The notes: generated from the sequence alone by a model not told the origin. Positions 37,188-46,578 are shown, counted from the first letter of the stretch. The stretch: 64,000 nucleotides of DNA from Paenisporosarcina sp. TG20 (GCF_000286315.1 NZ_ALJG01000364.1:1-64000); one strand, 5' to 3'. Program-made: numbers and translations.

Positions 37188-38519
37188 ATGATGCTTGAGA
37201 AAATGATGTTGTGGATGATGGGTCCTTCTATGGATGCTGCGATGAAAAATATGCTGACAAGTAAATATCAGGAAAACCCATTCTTAATGACTACCATTGC
37301 TGGAAAATTGACTCCACGTGCAATTATGGAAGCTGGGATGCGAGCACAATCCGGACAGGAACTAAAACGACCACTTGGAAGTCCGATTGTCTTATCTCCA
37401 TGGGAAGAAATCCTATTGAACCCCCGGCAATTATTCCACCTTCCGACTCAAAGCAAAAGTCAGATTAGCACAAAAACAATTATTGGTCCTAACGCTAAAA
37501 GACCTCTGAAATTGGAAATGCCAATCATGTTAACAGGAATGTCTTATGGTGGTTCATTAAGTCTCGATATGAAAGTTGCCATTGCAAAAGGAACGACTAT
37601 TGCAGGAACGTCAACGAATACCGGTGAGACAGGATTAACACCCGAAGAAAGAGATAACGCGAAACTTTTAATTGGTCAATATAATCGAGCAATGCGAATG
37701 AAGGAAGAGGACTTGCGACACTTAGATGTAATTGAAATCCAACTCGGGCAAGGTGCCTGGGGAGGCGCTGCAGAAATTGAAACAAAAAGCGAAAAAATTG
37801 GGGACCATTTAAGAAAGACTTGGGATCTAAACGAAAATGAAGGGTCAACCATCATGCCTCGTTTTCCTAATGTTAAATCCAGTGATGATATTGTTAAACT
37901 AATCAACCGCATCAAAAGTAGTCATGATGTACCTGTCGGTGTAAAAATTGCTGGCTCTGATTTTATAGAATTGGACCTTGAAGTAATCGCAAAGACAGAT
38001 GTCGATTTCATCACGATTGACGGCTCCGAAGGTGGAACAGCAGGTTCTCCACCCACTTTAGAGGATGATATTGGATTACCTACACTGCACACTCTAGTAA
38101 GAACATGCCAATGGTTAGAAGAAAAGGGCTTAAAAAACAAATACCAGATAATCGTCTCAGGAGGGCTCACCACCCCAGGTCATTTTCTAAAGGCTTTAGC
38201 TATTGGTGCAGATGCTGTCTATATCGGATCTATCGCCTTAATGGCTGTCTTACAAAGTCAAATGACCAAAGCCCTCCCGGAGTTTCCACCACCACAATTA
38301 GCCCTTTATGACGGCAAACTTAAAGATGAATTTGATGTTGAGGAAGGTGCAACCCATTTAGCCAATTTCTTATTATCTTGCGCAGCAGAAATGAAATCCG
38401 CTGTCCAAGTAATTGGGAAAAAATCAACAACTGAACTTAATCAAGAAGATCTCGTAACTTTAAATAAAGATTTAGCAGAGTTTATAGGAATTCGTTATGG
38501 GGCGAGTCGTAGAAAGTAG
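37188..38519 (+). CDS. FMN-binding glutamate-synthase-like family protein
   Basis: 443 residues matching the central and FMN-binding domain of glutamate synthase (PF01645) without the glutaminase or C-terminal GXGXG domain. MPIMLTGMSYGGSLSLDMK, then GTSTNTGETGLTPEER and the FMN-phosphate region IIVSGGLTTPGHFLKALAIG with ADAVYIGSIALMA are characteristic. DGSEGGTAGSPP forms the substrate loop. An Fe-S cysteine cluster is not evident. Stand-alone members have unknown substrates. Start at ATG 37188 after CAGGAGTG rather than 37173. It opens the redox island. Confidence 0.85.
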   Translation: MMLEKMMLWMMGPSMDAAMKNMLTSKYQENPFLMTTIAGKLTPRAIMEAGMRAQSGQELKRPLGSPIVLSPWEEILLNPRQLFHLPTQSKSQISTKTIIGPNAKRPLKLEMPIMLTGMSYGGSLSLDMKVAIAKGTTIAGTSTNTGETGLTPEERDNAKLLIGQYNRAMRMKEEDLRHLDVIEIQLGQGAWGGAAEIETKSEKIGDHLRKTWDLNENEGSTIMPRFPNVKSSDDIVKLINRIKSSHDVPVGVKIAGSDFIELDLEVIAKTDVDFITIDGSEGGTAGSPPTLEDDIGLPTLHTLVRTCQWLEEKGLKNKYQIIVSGGLTTPGHFLKALAIGADAVYIGSIALMAVLQSQMTKALPEFPPPQLALYDGKLKDEFDVEEGATHLANFLLSCAAEMKSAVQVIGKKSTTELNQEDLVTLNKDLAEFIGIRYGASRRK

Positions 38520-39297
38520 CTATGGACAGTAATTTAAAGTCTCCTTTTTCGAAAAAATAAGACAGAAAAAGAAAAGTATCTGTAATGATTAAAGCCACTA
38601 AACTAAACATTCAGAAACTTCCTTTTTTAAAAATAAATATAACTATATATTGACACCCCTTAGGACATAATTATAGAATCCTTGCATCCAGGTCTATTCA
38701 AATAAATGCTAATTTTACTAAAATTATTTTCAAGCACTCAAATCTGCATAGTTCCTCTAACAACATAAAAACTACAAATTGAGAAAGCTTATAAAACTAA
38801 CTATATTTCTGACTTCGTTAAAAATTCACATGAAAAATAGATACATAAACTGCTAACCTAATAATTATTTGAGGTCCATATGCTTTGTAAGAGCTTGTAA
38901 TAGCAGCTTTCCCATCGACAATATAAGGTTTAAGTTACTTTAAAAATATGTACCCAAATTTTTAAATCCTATTAAGGATAAAGTATTCGTTCTATCAAAC
39001 AATCCACCTTTATGATTAGGGTTTCAAGTGGTATTTCAATTGCCAAGAATGGTCAGATAGATAGATAGATAGATAATAATAATGCGGAGAAATGATGAAC
39101 TACACTTCCTTTTTCCGCCGCCAATATCCCTATTAAACATACAAAGTTTTTTTGATTACAATATCATTTCTATTAATTAGGTCTATTAATCCATTGAGAT
39201 TTGTTCGGATATTATTACTAGATCTTTTTATGCAATTGACTCGTAACACAAAAAAATTAAAAACATATACTATTTCTAAGCAAGTAAGGAGGATGGA
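38520..39297. other. Non-coding stretch with a GATA microsatellite
   Basis: About 780 bases with no protein-like ORF. The only structured sequence is the tetranucleotide repeat at 39056-39075. Confidence 0.45.
39056..39075. repeat. (GATA)5 tetranucleotide repeat
   Basis: Five exact GATA units followed by ATAATAAT. It lies 220 bases before the next gene and might vary in copy number. Confidence 0.85.
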
Positions 39298-39822
39298 ATG
39301 GAGAACTATGTAAATCAAATTTTGTCCCATTGGAAAGGCAAACCGTTAGAAGGTGCGAAGACGATGATTCAGAAATATGGGTACCCACAAGAAGCAACGA
39401 TTAGTAGGTTGATTTGGTATAATAACGGTCCTTGGAAACGAACGATTGTTTATAAGGAGACCGTACCACATTACTTTCCAACTCCACATAAAGACTTTTT
39501 AGAACAAACTATTGATTACTGTGTACCGGTGCATTTATATGATGACGTGGCCGCATATGACGGAAGTGTCTATTTAGACCGCACTAGAGGAGAAGCTTCT
39601 GCAAAATGTCATAAAGAAGCCATGAATTTTCTTTCCTTAAACTTATTAAATGACATCGCAACAGGTCAATGTGATGTTCAAAATGCAAAATTGTTTTATG
39701 CACAAACAGCAGAATTATTTACTAAACAAAATATTAAATCTCCATACACAGAAGGATTACTTTTTCCCAAACAGTACAACACTGCTGATCCTGGAACCGT
39801 TTACTTCACAAAAGAAACCTAA
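39298..39822 (+). CDS. Uncharacterised conserved protein, paralogue of 58863-59555
   Basis: 174 residues. The conserved core is TISRLIWYNNGPWKRTIVYK followed by PHYFPTPHKDFLEQTIDYCV and DGSVYLDRTRGEASAKCHKEA. The same core occurs in the gene at 58863, which has 60 extra N-terminal residues. No transmembrane segment or known catalytic motif; conserved Trp, Tyr, His and Arg suggest an enzyme or ligand pocket. It lies directly upstream of the NO synthase gene with its own terminator, so linkage is suggestive only. Ribosome site AAGGAGG precedes the ATG. Confidence 0.75.
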   Translation: MENYVNQILSHWKGKPLEGAKTMIQKYGYPQEATISRLIWYNNGPWKRTIVYKETVPHYFPTPHKDFLEQTIDYCVPVHLYDDVAAYDGSVYLDRTRGEASAKCHKEAMNFLSLNLLNDIATGQCDVQNAKLFYAQTAELFTKQNIKSPYTEGLLFPKQYNTADPGTVYFTKET

Positions 39823-39847
39823 AATTTTATTTTAGGTTTCTATTTAT
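39812..39847 (+). terminator. Terminator overlapping the stop codon
   Basis: AGAAACCTAAAA / TTTTAGGTTTCT stem; the stop TAA lies in its left arm. A near-copy is found at 41168-41232. Confidence 0.75.
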
Positions 39848-39952
39848 TTTCCACTTTGTTACATAGTCGTGTTTTGAAAATACCTTATCTATTGTGAGCG
39901 GAGTGAATTTTGATTAAACTGAAATTAAATAGTTGAAAAAGGATGAATAGAC

Positions 39953-41098
39953 ATGAACAACTCACTTCTTCTAAATAAAGCACTTAAGTTCCTTTTTCAA
40001 TATGGGAAAGAAAGTGGATTGTCTGAAGAAACGATAATTAATCGACAACATATGATTAAAGAAGAAATTGAAACAACGGGAACCTATACACATACCCTTG
40101 AAGAAATCACTTATGGAGCAACACTTGCTTGGCGTAATAGCGCGAAATGTATTGGACGTTTATTTTGGGAAACACTCGATGTTTTTGATGCCAGGAATGT
40201 TAATTCACAAGAAGATGTAGCAAAACATATTCATCATCATATTCATCACGCCACGAATGACGGGAAAATCCGATCAACCATTACTGTTTTCCCGGAGATT
40301 AGTTCGTCCCAAAAAGTACAATTGTGGAGCCCTCAATTAATTCGCTACGCTGGTTATCAGAAAGAATCCGGGGACATTTTAGGGGATCCAGCTAATCTAG
40401 AATTAACAACAGTTGCACAAAATTTAGGTTGGCAAGGAGAAGGTACTCCCTATGACATTTTACCGGTCATTTTCCAATGGAATGAAGAGCCTCCAAGTGT
40501 GGTTCCAATTGCGAATGAAGAAGTACTTGAAGTAGAGATTAATCATCCCATTAATTTAGACTGGAAACCTCTAAATTTAAAATGGTATGCTGTACCAATC
40601 ATCTCAGATCGCTATCTTGAAATTGGAGGATTGTCCTATCCGGCTCCGTTTAACGGTTGGTATATGGAGACAGAAATTGCGGCACGGAATTTAGTAGATT
40701 CTTACCGATACAACCGATTAAGAGATGTCGCAAATCAATTAAAGCTTGATACAACGAGTACGACAACATTTTGGCGAGACCGTGCTTTAGTCGAGTTGCA
40801 ACACGCCGTGTATTCATCTTATAGACAAGCCGGTGTTCAAATGGTTGACCATTATACAGCTGCTCAACAATTCCAGACCTTTCGTGAAAAGGAAGAAAAA
40901 CTACAAAGAGAAGTAAAAGGGGATTGGACTTGGCTTGTTCCACCAGTTTCGCCTGCATTGACACCTATTTTTCACCAAGGCATTATTAATGAAGAATTGT
41001 CGCCCAATTTTATTAAGCACAAACGCCCAAAACTTTTCAAAAAAATTAGCGAGATGACAGAATCATCTCGCCCTACAGGTTGTCCGTTTCATTCGTGA
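39953..41098 (+). CDS. nos: Bacterial nitric oxide synthase oxygenase
   Basis: 381-residue haem enzyme that makes NO and citrulline from arginine. The proximal haem cysteine is C66 in WRNSAKCIGRLFWE; the arginine/pterin site is seen in FNGWYMETEIAARNL, with GDWTWLVPPVSPALTPIFHQ near the end. It lacks a reductase domain, as bacterial enzymes do, and uses cellular flavodoxins. It ends with GCPFHS. In Bacillales NO protects against oxidative stress (family knowledge). Its neighbours OsmC, a Crp/Fnr regulator, glutaredoxin-like protein and EgtB fit a redox-defence setting. Confidence 0.95.
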   Translation: MNNSLLLNKALKFLFQYGKESGLSEETIINRQHMIKEEIETTGTYTHTLEEITYGATLAWRNSAKCIGRLFWETLDVFDARNVNSQEDVAKHIHHHIHHATNDGKIRSTITVFPEISSSQKVQLWSPQLIRYAGYQKESGDILGDPANLELTTVAQNLGWQGEGTPYDILPVIFQWNEEPPSVVPIANEEVLEVEINHPINLDWKPLNLKWYAVPIISDRYLEIGGLSYPAPFNGWYMETEIAARNLVDSYRYNRLRDVANQLKLDTTSTTTFWRDRALVELQHAVYSSYRQAGVQMVDHYTAAQQFQTFREKEEKLQREVKGDWTWLVPPVSPALTPIFHQGIINEELSPNFIKHKRPKLFKKISEMTESSRPTGCPFHS

Positions 41099-41387
41099 TT
41101 AATGGGCAATTTTTTTACCCATTATGATGACTAGTAAGTGTCGAATCAAACTTTTCGAACACGACAATACTTCGAATCCTGGAATCGTTTACTTCACAAA
41201 AGAAACCTGAAATTTTATCTTTAGGTTTCTTTTGCTGTATCAGTATATAAATCGTTAGCTGTAAAATCGTGGTGAAGATAACTGTTCTTTAAAATGCTCT
41301 GAAATCAAGATTGTAAGATAGCTAACGTTTTAATCCAAGAAAATAGGATAAATTAGAAATGTAAACAAATAAGGAGGAGAGTTAAAA
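41099..41387 (+). other. nos downstream region with duplicated scar
   Basis: A hairpin TAATGGG / CCCATTA follows nos. Bases 41168-41232 copy the last codons and terminator of the gene at 39298 (matching AATCCTGG, then TTTACTTCACAAAAGAAACC), so a second copy or an insertion once lay here. Confidence 0.6.
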
Positions 41388-41828
41388 ATGACAAATATGA
41401 TGACTTTTCAAGTAACAGGAACATCGAATAAGATGAAATCAGAACTGAATGCTAAAAATCATGCGATAACGATTGACGAACCTCCAAGTATGGGTGGAAC
41501 TGATCAAGGAATTGACCCCCTATCAAACCTACTTGCTTCACTTGCTGGTTGTGAGAACGTAATAGCAAATTTAGTTGCAAAAGAAATGAAATTTGACCTT
41601 CAGGGTATTGAATTTGATGTAAAAGGTCAATTGGATCCACGTGGATTAATGGGACAAACAGATGTGCAACCTTATTTCAACCATGTTTCTGTTCATGCAA
41701 AAGTAAAAACAAATGAGACACAAGAACGAATTAATGAACTAAGAGAAAAAACAGATGCTCGGTGTCCAGTATATACAACGTTTAAAGCTGCTGGCATTCC
41801 AATTGAAGCTAATTGGGAAAAAGCTTGA
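41388..41828 (+). CDS. OsmC-family peroxiredoxin-like protein
   Basis: 146 residues. The two redox cysteines are in SLAGCENVIANL and DARCPVYTTFKAAG, the peroxidatic and resolving positions of OsmC/Ohr proteins. The second-half spacing fits the OsmC/YhfA branch. It would reduce organic or fatty-acid hydroperoxides using dihydrolipoyl or bacillithiol-type donors. Start after AGGAGG; own terminator at 41861. It lies next to the NO synthase gene. Confidence 0.9.
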   Translation: MTNMMTFQVTGTSNKMKSELNAKNHAITIDEPPSMGGTDQGIDPLSNLLASLAGCENVIANLVAKEMKFDLQGIEFDVKGQLDPRGLMGQTDVQPYFNHVSVHAKVKTNETQERINELREKTDARCPVYTTFKAAGIPIEANWEKA

Positions 41829-41860
41829 AATTCAACTTTTCTTGTAGAAGTAATTAAATA

Positions 41861-41905
41861 AAGACGACTTTAAATTCAAAATACGAATTTAAAGTCGTCT
41901 TTTTA
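41861..41905 (+). terminator. Terminator of the OsmC gene
   Basis: AAGACGACTTTAAATTC / GAATTTAAAGTCGTCTT stem with a short loop and T5. Confidence 0.9.
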
Positions 41906-42103
41906 TAAAAGACAGTTTGTCAAAAGTAAAAAAGGACTTGTATGAATCTTTTATCCGCATACTTTGAATTAACTCAAGAAAATAGGGTTTTTGTTACTAA
42001 ATTATGTTCAGAGAACTTTAATCCTCTTGTTATTAGAATTGTTAGATACCTTACTTTTTTTTTGTCAATTATGTTCTATTATTGTTAAAAAGGAGGAATT
42101 AAA

Positions 42104-42547
42104 TTGGTAGTTACAAAACAAATGGCAATTGTATCAAACTATTCATCTATTATTAAGGCGTCTTTAATTGGTAGTACAGTAGCTGGAATTTTATTAGGAA
42201 TATTTATGCAGATGATGGGTATGATCGGGATGATTGCTTCCATGTTTGGCAGTGAAAGCCTCGTAATTGGTTGGATAATGCATATGATGATTAGTTGGAT
42301 ATTTGGACTTGGATATGGTGCGATGACACTTATCTCTTCTCGGTATTATCTAGTCGGGATTATCCACGGTGTTCTCATTTGGGTGATTGGTCCACTAATG
42401 GTGATGCCAATGATGATGGGCATGGGGTCAATGATTGGGGCAATGTTTGAAGGTCCACAACTAATGAGTCTTTTCACTCACTTAGGATTTTCACTAATTT
42501 TAGCTGGGGTATTCAGTTTTCTAATTAATAAGTCAATAAAAGAATAA
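42104..42547 (+). CDS. Met-rich four-helix membrane protein, unknown function
   Basis: 147 residues starting at TTG 42104, supported by AGGAGG seven bases upstream. About four hydrophobic helices carry many methionines and glycines (LGIFMQMMGMIGMIASMFG; MVMPMMMGMGSMIGAMFEG). The Met-rich faces recall copper- or haem-handling proteins, but I know no named family. It lies between OsmC and a Crp/Fnr regulator and has its own terminator. Confidence 0.75.
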   Translation: MVVTKQMAIVSNYSSIIKASLIGSTVAGILLGIFMQMMGMIGMIASMFGSESLVIGWIMHMMISWIFGLGYGAMTLISSRYYLVGIIHGVLIWVIGPLMVMPMMMGMGSMIGAMFEGPQLMSLFTHLGFSLILAGVFSFLINKSIKE

Positions 42548-42635
42548 GAAAAACAAATTGACAACGTAACGTTCACTATTATGAAGCCGCTGAGAAACTT
42601 CCTTAATATTAAACTCCTCTGACGGTAAGCTATTT

Positions 42636-42679
42636 AAGAGGCAACTTTTCGTTTTATTTTCAACGAAAAGTTGCCTCTT
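42636..42679. terminator. Bidirectional terminator
   Basis: Eighteen-base perfect stem AAGAGGCAACTTTTCGTT and complement, between convergent genes. Confidence 0.8.
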
Positions 42680-42758
42680 CTAATTTATTCATTTATTATA
42701 CATACTTTCTTCTCTCAGTTGAGCGTTGGTTATGGTTATCTAAACACGATTTCATGAC

Positions 42759-43439
42759 CTATTCTGTTAACATTTTCTTCATTTCATCTGCTTTAATGGA
42801 TAGACCAAATATCGTTTTCTTTAGTAAGCCTTCTTTTTTCAACTTACTCATAAGTAGTGAAATCGACTCGCGTGAAGACCCTACCATGGTGGCAATATCT
42901 TCATGGGTAATTTTCATCTTAATCGATTGCCATTCTTTTTCACGTTGACCACTTTTTTCACTCATTTTTAACAAGAGAAAAATGGTTCGGTAACGTACAT
43001 CACCAAGTGCAATTTTTTCACTTAGATCATACGTATCCTTCAAGCGGTTCGTCAAAATTTGTATAAGTTTAATGGAAACATCTGGTGTTGTTCTAATAAA
43101 ATTTTCAAATTTTTCCTTATCCATAGTGCACAAATAGCAGTCAATCATCGCTTCAGCATAGGTTTGCTGGTCCGTTAGCATGAAGGATTCTGTTTCGCCA
43201 AACACATTACCGTCCACTAGAATATCGGTGGTAAATTGTTTACCTTGAGGGGTCATACGGTAAAGTCGAACCTGCCCCTTTTTCAAGAAGAACAGTACAT
43301 CTAGAGGCTGCTCTGGTAAAAGAATTTGGGTTCCTTTTTTTACCGACGTCATCGTACTACTATTATCAATTAACTTTAAATCTTTCATCGATAATTCATC
43401 AAAGAGATTAATATGCGAAAGGAGTGTCAGTTTATCCAT
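42759..43439 (-). CDS. Crp/Fnr-family transcriptional regulator
   Basis: 226 residues: an N-terminal cyclic-nucleotide-binding-like beta-roll (LLPEQPLDVLFFLKKGQVRL; ILVDGNVFGETESFMLTDQQ), a long dimer helix, and a C-terminal winged helix with ITHEDIATMVGSSRESISLL. No Fnr-type Fe-S cysteine cluster is present, so it is not an oxygen-sensing Fnr. It may sense NO or a redox signal, given its neighbourhood. The start at 43439 has GAGGG upstream; longer in-frame starts run into the divergent gene. Its ATG overlaps the ATG of the plus-strand glutaredoxin-like gene. Confidence 0.88.
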   Translation of the reverse strand: MDKLTLLSHINLFDELSMKDLKLIDNSSTMTSVKKGTQILLPEQPLDVLFFLKKGQVRLYRMTPQGKQFTTDILVDGNVFGETESFMLTDQQTYAEAMIDCYLCTMDKEKFENFIRTTPDVSIKLIQILTNRLKDTYDLSEKIALGDVRYRTIFLLLKMSEKSGQREKEWQSIKMKITHEDIATMVGSSRESISLLMSKLKKEGLLKKTIFGLSIKADEMKKMLTE

Positions 43440-43797
43440 GAATAATATTCCCTCATTTCTATCAGATTCTTTTCCTTCTGAAAATTCTATGTTTATCGTT
43501 CCAGGATGCACCAAATGTGAGCGGGCAAAAAATATATTAATTGAGCAGGGCATTCCTTTTCAATCATACCCTATTTTTAAGCATCGCGATTTACTACAAA
43601 ACGTACCCTATGAGAAAAAAAGAAAAGGATTTCCTCTTTTGAAAATTAATCATGATTATTATACATATGACGAGATTAAGAATATAAAAGAAACAGTAAG
43701 TTTGCTAGGAGAGTATGAAAAAACCGTCATTCAAATGAATGAGATGAATCAATCAAATGATAAATACTTAAAAGTGTTTCCGGTGTATCAACCTTAG
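43438..43797 (+). CDS. Glutaredoxin-like protein
   Basis: 119 residues. VPGCTKCERAKNILIEQGIP has the CxxC active site and following helix of a glutaredoxin fold; RKGFPLLKINHDYYTYDEIK corresponds to the cis-Pro strand region. The ATG at 43438 is preceded by AAAGGAGTG at long spacing (13 bases). A shorter start at 43489 lacks a site. It is divergent from and overlapping with the Crp/Fnr gene, so the two regulate each other's 5' ends. Confidence 0.75.
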   Translation: MNNIPSFLSDSFPSENSMFIVPGCTKCERAKNILIEQGIPFQSYPIFKHRDLLQNVPYEKKRKGFPLLKINHDYYTYDEIKNIKETVSLLGEYEKTVIQMNEMNQSNDKYLKVFPVYQP

Positions 43798-44032
43798 CCA
43801 GAGATTTGTTTGGAATTATTGTATACTAATGTTCAATAATCATCCTATGAATATACGTATCTTAAATGCACCCACAGACTACAAGAAAAGTATTCGGCAA
43901 TAGATAAGGAATTCAAGTCAGATAAACTTAACGCAAATGGAATTTCTAATAAACTCGCCGCTTAATGGACTGAAAATTTAGAAAAGCTGCAAAGTGAAAC
44001 AAACTAAGCTGATAGTTTTAAAAATAATTATA
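43798..44032 (+). pseudogene. Small gene remnant
   Basis: A plus-strand frame near 43880-44009 reads QEKYSAIDKEFKSDKLNANG, an in-frame TAA, then WTENLEKLQSETN. Family not recognised. No start or ribosome site. Confidence 0.3.
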
Positions 44033-44071
44033 GAAAAGGGAATGGACAAGATGCTCATCCTGTCCACTCCC
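44033..44071 (-). terminator. Terminator of egtB
   Basis: Stem around GGGA-TGGACA-GATG and complement with two bulges, followed by TTTTC on the minus strand. Confidence 0.7.
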
Positions 44072-44077
44072 TAGATT

Positions 44078-45349
44078 TTATATGCGTCCAGCCAATCTGA
44101 TTCCACTATATTGCCATTTCATATGAGGATGAAAGAAATTACGATAAGTAACCCGAATATGAGTTTGTGGTGTAACACTAGAACCACCTTTTAAAATAAT
44201 TTGATTTGACATAAACTTCGCGTTGTATTCTCCTAGTGTTCCGTCTAACGGTTTACTCTCAGGGTAAGGAACATAAGGACTTCTTGTCCACTCCCATACA
44301 TCGCCAAATGCTTTATCAAACTTTTTTTCGGTATAGACATCAGTCGGTTCAAAAAGATTTGCTTCCATGAATTCCCCTTCGATTATCACCTCTTGCATCG
44401 CATGTTCCCACTCTTGCTCTGTTGGAAGTCGTTTTCCAGCCCATCTTGCATAGGCATCTGCTTCGTAAAAACTGACATGGACAACCGGTTCATTCATATT
44501 TATTTTTTGAAGACCAAACATAGTGAAATAAAACCATACACCCTCTTTTTCAATCCAATAAAGTGGCTTTTCCCATCCTTCATTTTTCACAAGATTCCAA
44601 CCATCAGATAACCAGTATTCTGGATTTTGATACCCTCCATCCTTTATAAAAGCAGTATATTCAGCGTTTGTAACCGGCCGATTTGCTAGTGTATAGGATT
44701 CCAGCCAAACTTTATGCCGTGGTCCCTCATTATCAAATGAAAACCCTTCACCATTATGACCAACTTCAACTAACCCTCCCTCTACACGATGAAAGATCAA
44801 GTCTGGAACTTTCATTTTTGATTGTTCTTTATTGACTTCACCATGAGAGTGGAAGGAAGGATAAAGAGGATTGAATGAAAAATTATATTTTGTATCCATT
44901 AATATTAATTCTTGATGCTGTTGTTCATGCTGAAGACCCATTTCAATGAGTGAAGACATATCCGTATTAAAGGCGTCACTGTTCATCAATTCAATGATTA
45001 ATGAATCAACATGGGTGCGATATTCATACATCTCTGATACAGTAGGTCGTGAAATTAACCCTCTATAATTACGAGGATGATAAGAGCCCAACGTTTCATA
45101 ATAAGAGTTAAATAGGGTTCGATAAGCAGGATTAAATGGTTTATATGCTGGTTTATAAGATTCTAATATAAATGTTTCAAAAAACCATGTCGTATGGGAA
45201 AGATGCCATTTTATTGGACTTACATGTGTGTCCGCTTGAATAATATAATCTTCAGTATTCAAATGTCTTACTAGTTCTTCACTGTATTTCCGGATGGTGG
45301 TATATCTTTCGATTAATTTGTTTTTGACTTGTGTTTCCACACATTTCAT
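44078..45349 (-). CDS. egtB: Ergothioneine biosynthesis sulfoxide synthase EgtB
   Basis: 423 residues. N-terminal DinB-like helical domain supplies the iron triad: His in IKWHLSHTTWFFE and HxxxHxE in GLQHEQQHQELIL. The C-terminal FGE-sulfatase-like domain has GLVEVGHNGEGFSFDNEGPR, WAGKRLPTEQEWEHAM and GDVWEWTRSPYVPY, ending GIRLAGRI. It joins cysteine or gamma-glutamylcysteine to trimethylhistidine with O2. No EgtD methyltransferase lies in the window, so hercynine must come from elsewhere. ATG 45349 abuts AGGAG; GTG 45340 would have better spacing. Confidence 0.92.
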   Translation of the reverse strand: MKCVETQVKNKLIERYTTIRKYSEELVRHLNTEDYIIQADTHVSPIKWHLSHTTWFFETFILESYKPAYKPFNPAYRTLFNSYYETLGSYHPRNYRGLISRPTVSEMYEYRTHVDSLIIELMNSDAFNTDMSSLIEMGLQHEQQHQELILMDTKYNFSFNPLYPSFHSHGEVNKEQSKMKVPDLIFHRVEGGLVEVGHNGEGFSFDNEGPRHKVWLESYTLANRPVTNAEYTAFIKDGGYQNPEYWLSDGWNLVKNEGWEKPLYWIEKEGVWFYFTMFGLQKINMNEPVVHVSFYEADAYARWAGKRLPTEQEWEHAMQEVIIEGEFMEANLFEPTDVYTEKKFDKAFGDVWEWTRSPYVPYPESKPLDGTLGEYNAKFMSNQIILKGGSSVTPQTHIRVTYRNFFHPHMKWQYSGIRLAGRI

Positions 45350-45686
45350 CTCCTAGTATAGAGAATAGAAAAGTTAAAATTCAAAATTCCTATTCTTGTT
45401 TATTTTTGTCAAATCATTTCATCTAATTCTATATATTCTTTACCCCATTTAATGTTTTAATCAAACCATTAAATTGGATTTTGTTAACTAGCTCACAAAA
45501 AGTAAACTTTTTAGTTAATAGAAGTGTTTGTACTAACATAATATTTCAACTATTATGTTAGTGATATCTATTTTTCATTCTACCCCTAGAATTGAAACCT
45601 AAAAGTAATCCATCTCACATTATTTCCCCTTCTTATTTATTATGATTTAAAAACCCATAGCAACTTTTTAGAAGGGAGGTTCCTCA
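45350..45686. other. Divergent promoter region with palindrome
   Basis: Separates egtB from the thioredoxin remnant. The notable element is the inverted repeat at 45532-45562. Confidence 0.4.
45532..45562. promoter_or_regulatory. 12-bp perfect inverted repeat, candidate operator
   Basis: ACTAACATAATA and complement around TTTCAAC, about 125 bases before the thioredoxin remnant and 180 from egtB. No T-tract in either direction; reminiscent of a repressor palindrome. Confidence 0.45.
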
Positions 45687-46018
45687 ATGTTTGAACAAAT
45701 TGGATTACAAATACTTTCGAAAAAGTAATCAGTCAAAACCAACCTGTATTAATAACGTTTTTTATGGATTGGTGTTCTGATTGTAAACGAATGGATCTAT
45801 TTATTGGAGAATTGATGGAAGAGTTTAAATTGATCCCTTCTTATTCAATAGATAAAGATAAATTCGAAGAAATTGCCAGTAAGAACTATGTCATGGGGAT
45901 TCCTAGTTTACTAGTATGCCAAAACAAATAAAAGATTGGACATCTAAGTAGTGCTAATGCCAAAACACCCGAAGAAGTGCAAGTCTTTCTTCAGCCGTTT
46001 TCACTTAAATTCGCTTAA
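45687..46018 (+). pseudogene. Thioredoxin-like gene, decayed
   Basis: Starts well (GGGAGG, ATG) but the first 13 codons run into a stop. The thioredoxin body is in the next frame: FEKVISQNQPVLITFFMDWC with active site WCSDCK, then KNYVMGIPSLLVCQNK, a TAA, and the tail ANAKTPEEVQVFLQPF. A frameshift plus a nonsense change mark true decay. Confidence 0.8.
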
Positions 46019-46060
46019 AGAGAAGATCTAACAACTAATTAATTAGAAGGGGGGAAATAT

Positions 46061-46550
46061 ATGAATACTCTAAAACTCGGATCTCCAGCTCCATTGTTTG
46101 ACCTACCAGAAGCAAGTGGTGGGACCTAAGATTTAAATGAACGCAATGGATGGAGATTTTTAGTGTTTTTCCGTGGAGCGTGGTGTTCCATATGTAAGAG
46201 GGACTTAGTAGAAATAGAAGAAAGCAAATCCTATTTTAATACAAAACAAGTTTATTTCACTGCTATTTCCACCGATAATCAGGAGGATTCTACCTCATTC
46301 AAAGAGGAACTTCATTTATCTTTTCCTGTATTATCTGATGCATCAGTTGACTTATTAAATCAATACGGTGATTTATCATGATGAAAATGCACCTTATGAA
46401 GATCATGTTGTACATGGCGAAGCTGCATATTTCCTACTTGATTAAAAAGGGAATATCCTTTACCAACAAAAGCAGACCAGTCCATATGGTCGTCCCCATG
46501 TTAATGAATTACGTAAAGTTGTCAAATATATTAAGAAAAAATTAAAATAA
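46061..46550 (+). pseudogene. AhpC/TSA-family peroxiredoxin gene, decayed
   Basis: MNTLKLGSPAPLFDLPEASG, TAA in place of a coding triplet, then WRFLVFFRGAWCSICKRDL (peroxidatic Cys), FPVLSDASVDLLNQYGDLS, a frameshift, YEDHVVHGEAAYFLLD, a second TAA, and PYGRPHVNELRKVVKYIKK. Two nonsense codons and one frameshift. It lies next to a decayed thioredoxin gene, so a peroxide-reducing pair was lost together. Confidence 0.88.
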
Positions 46551-46578
46551 GTATAACCGATTGATATGAAACCTATAA

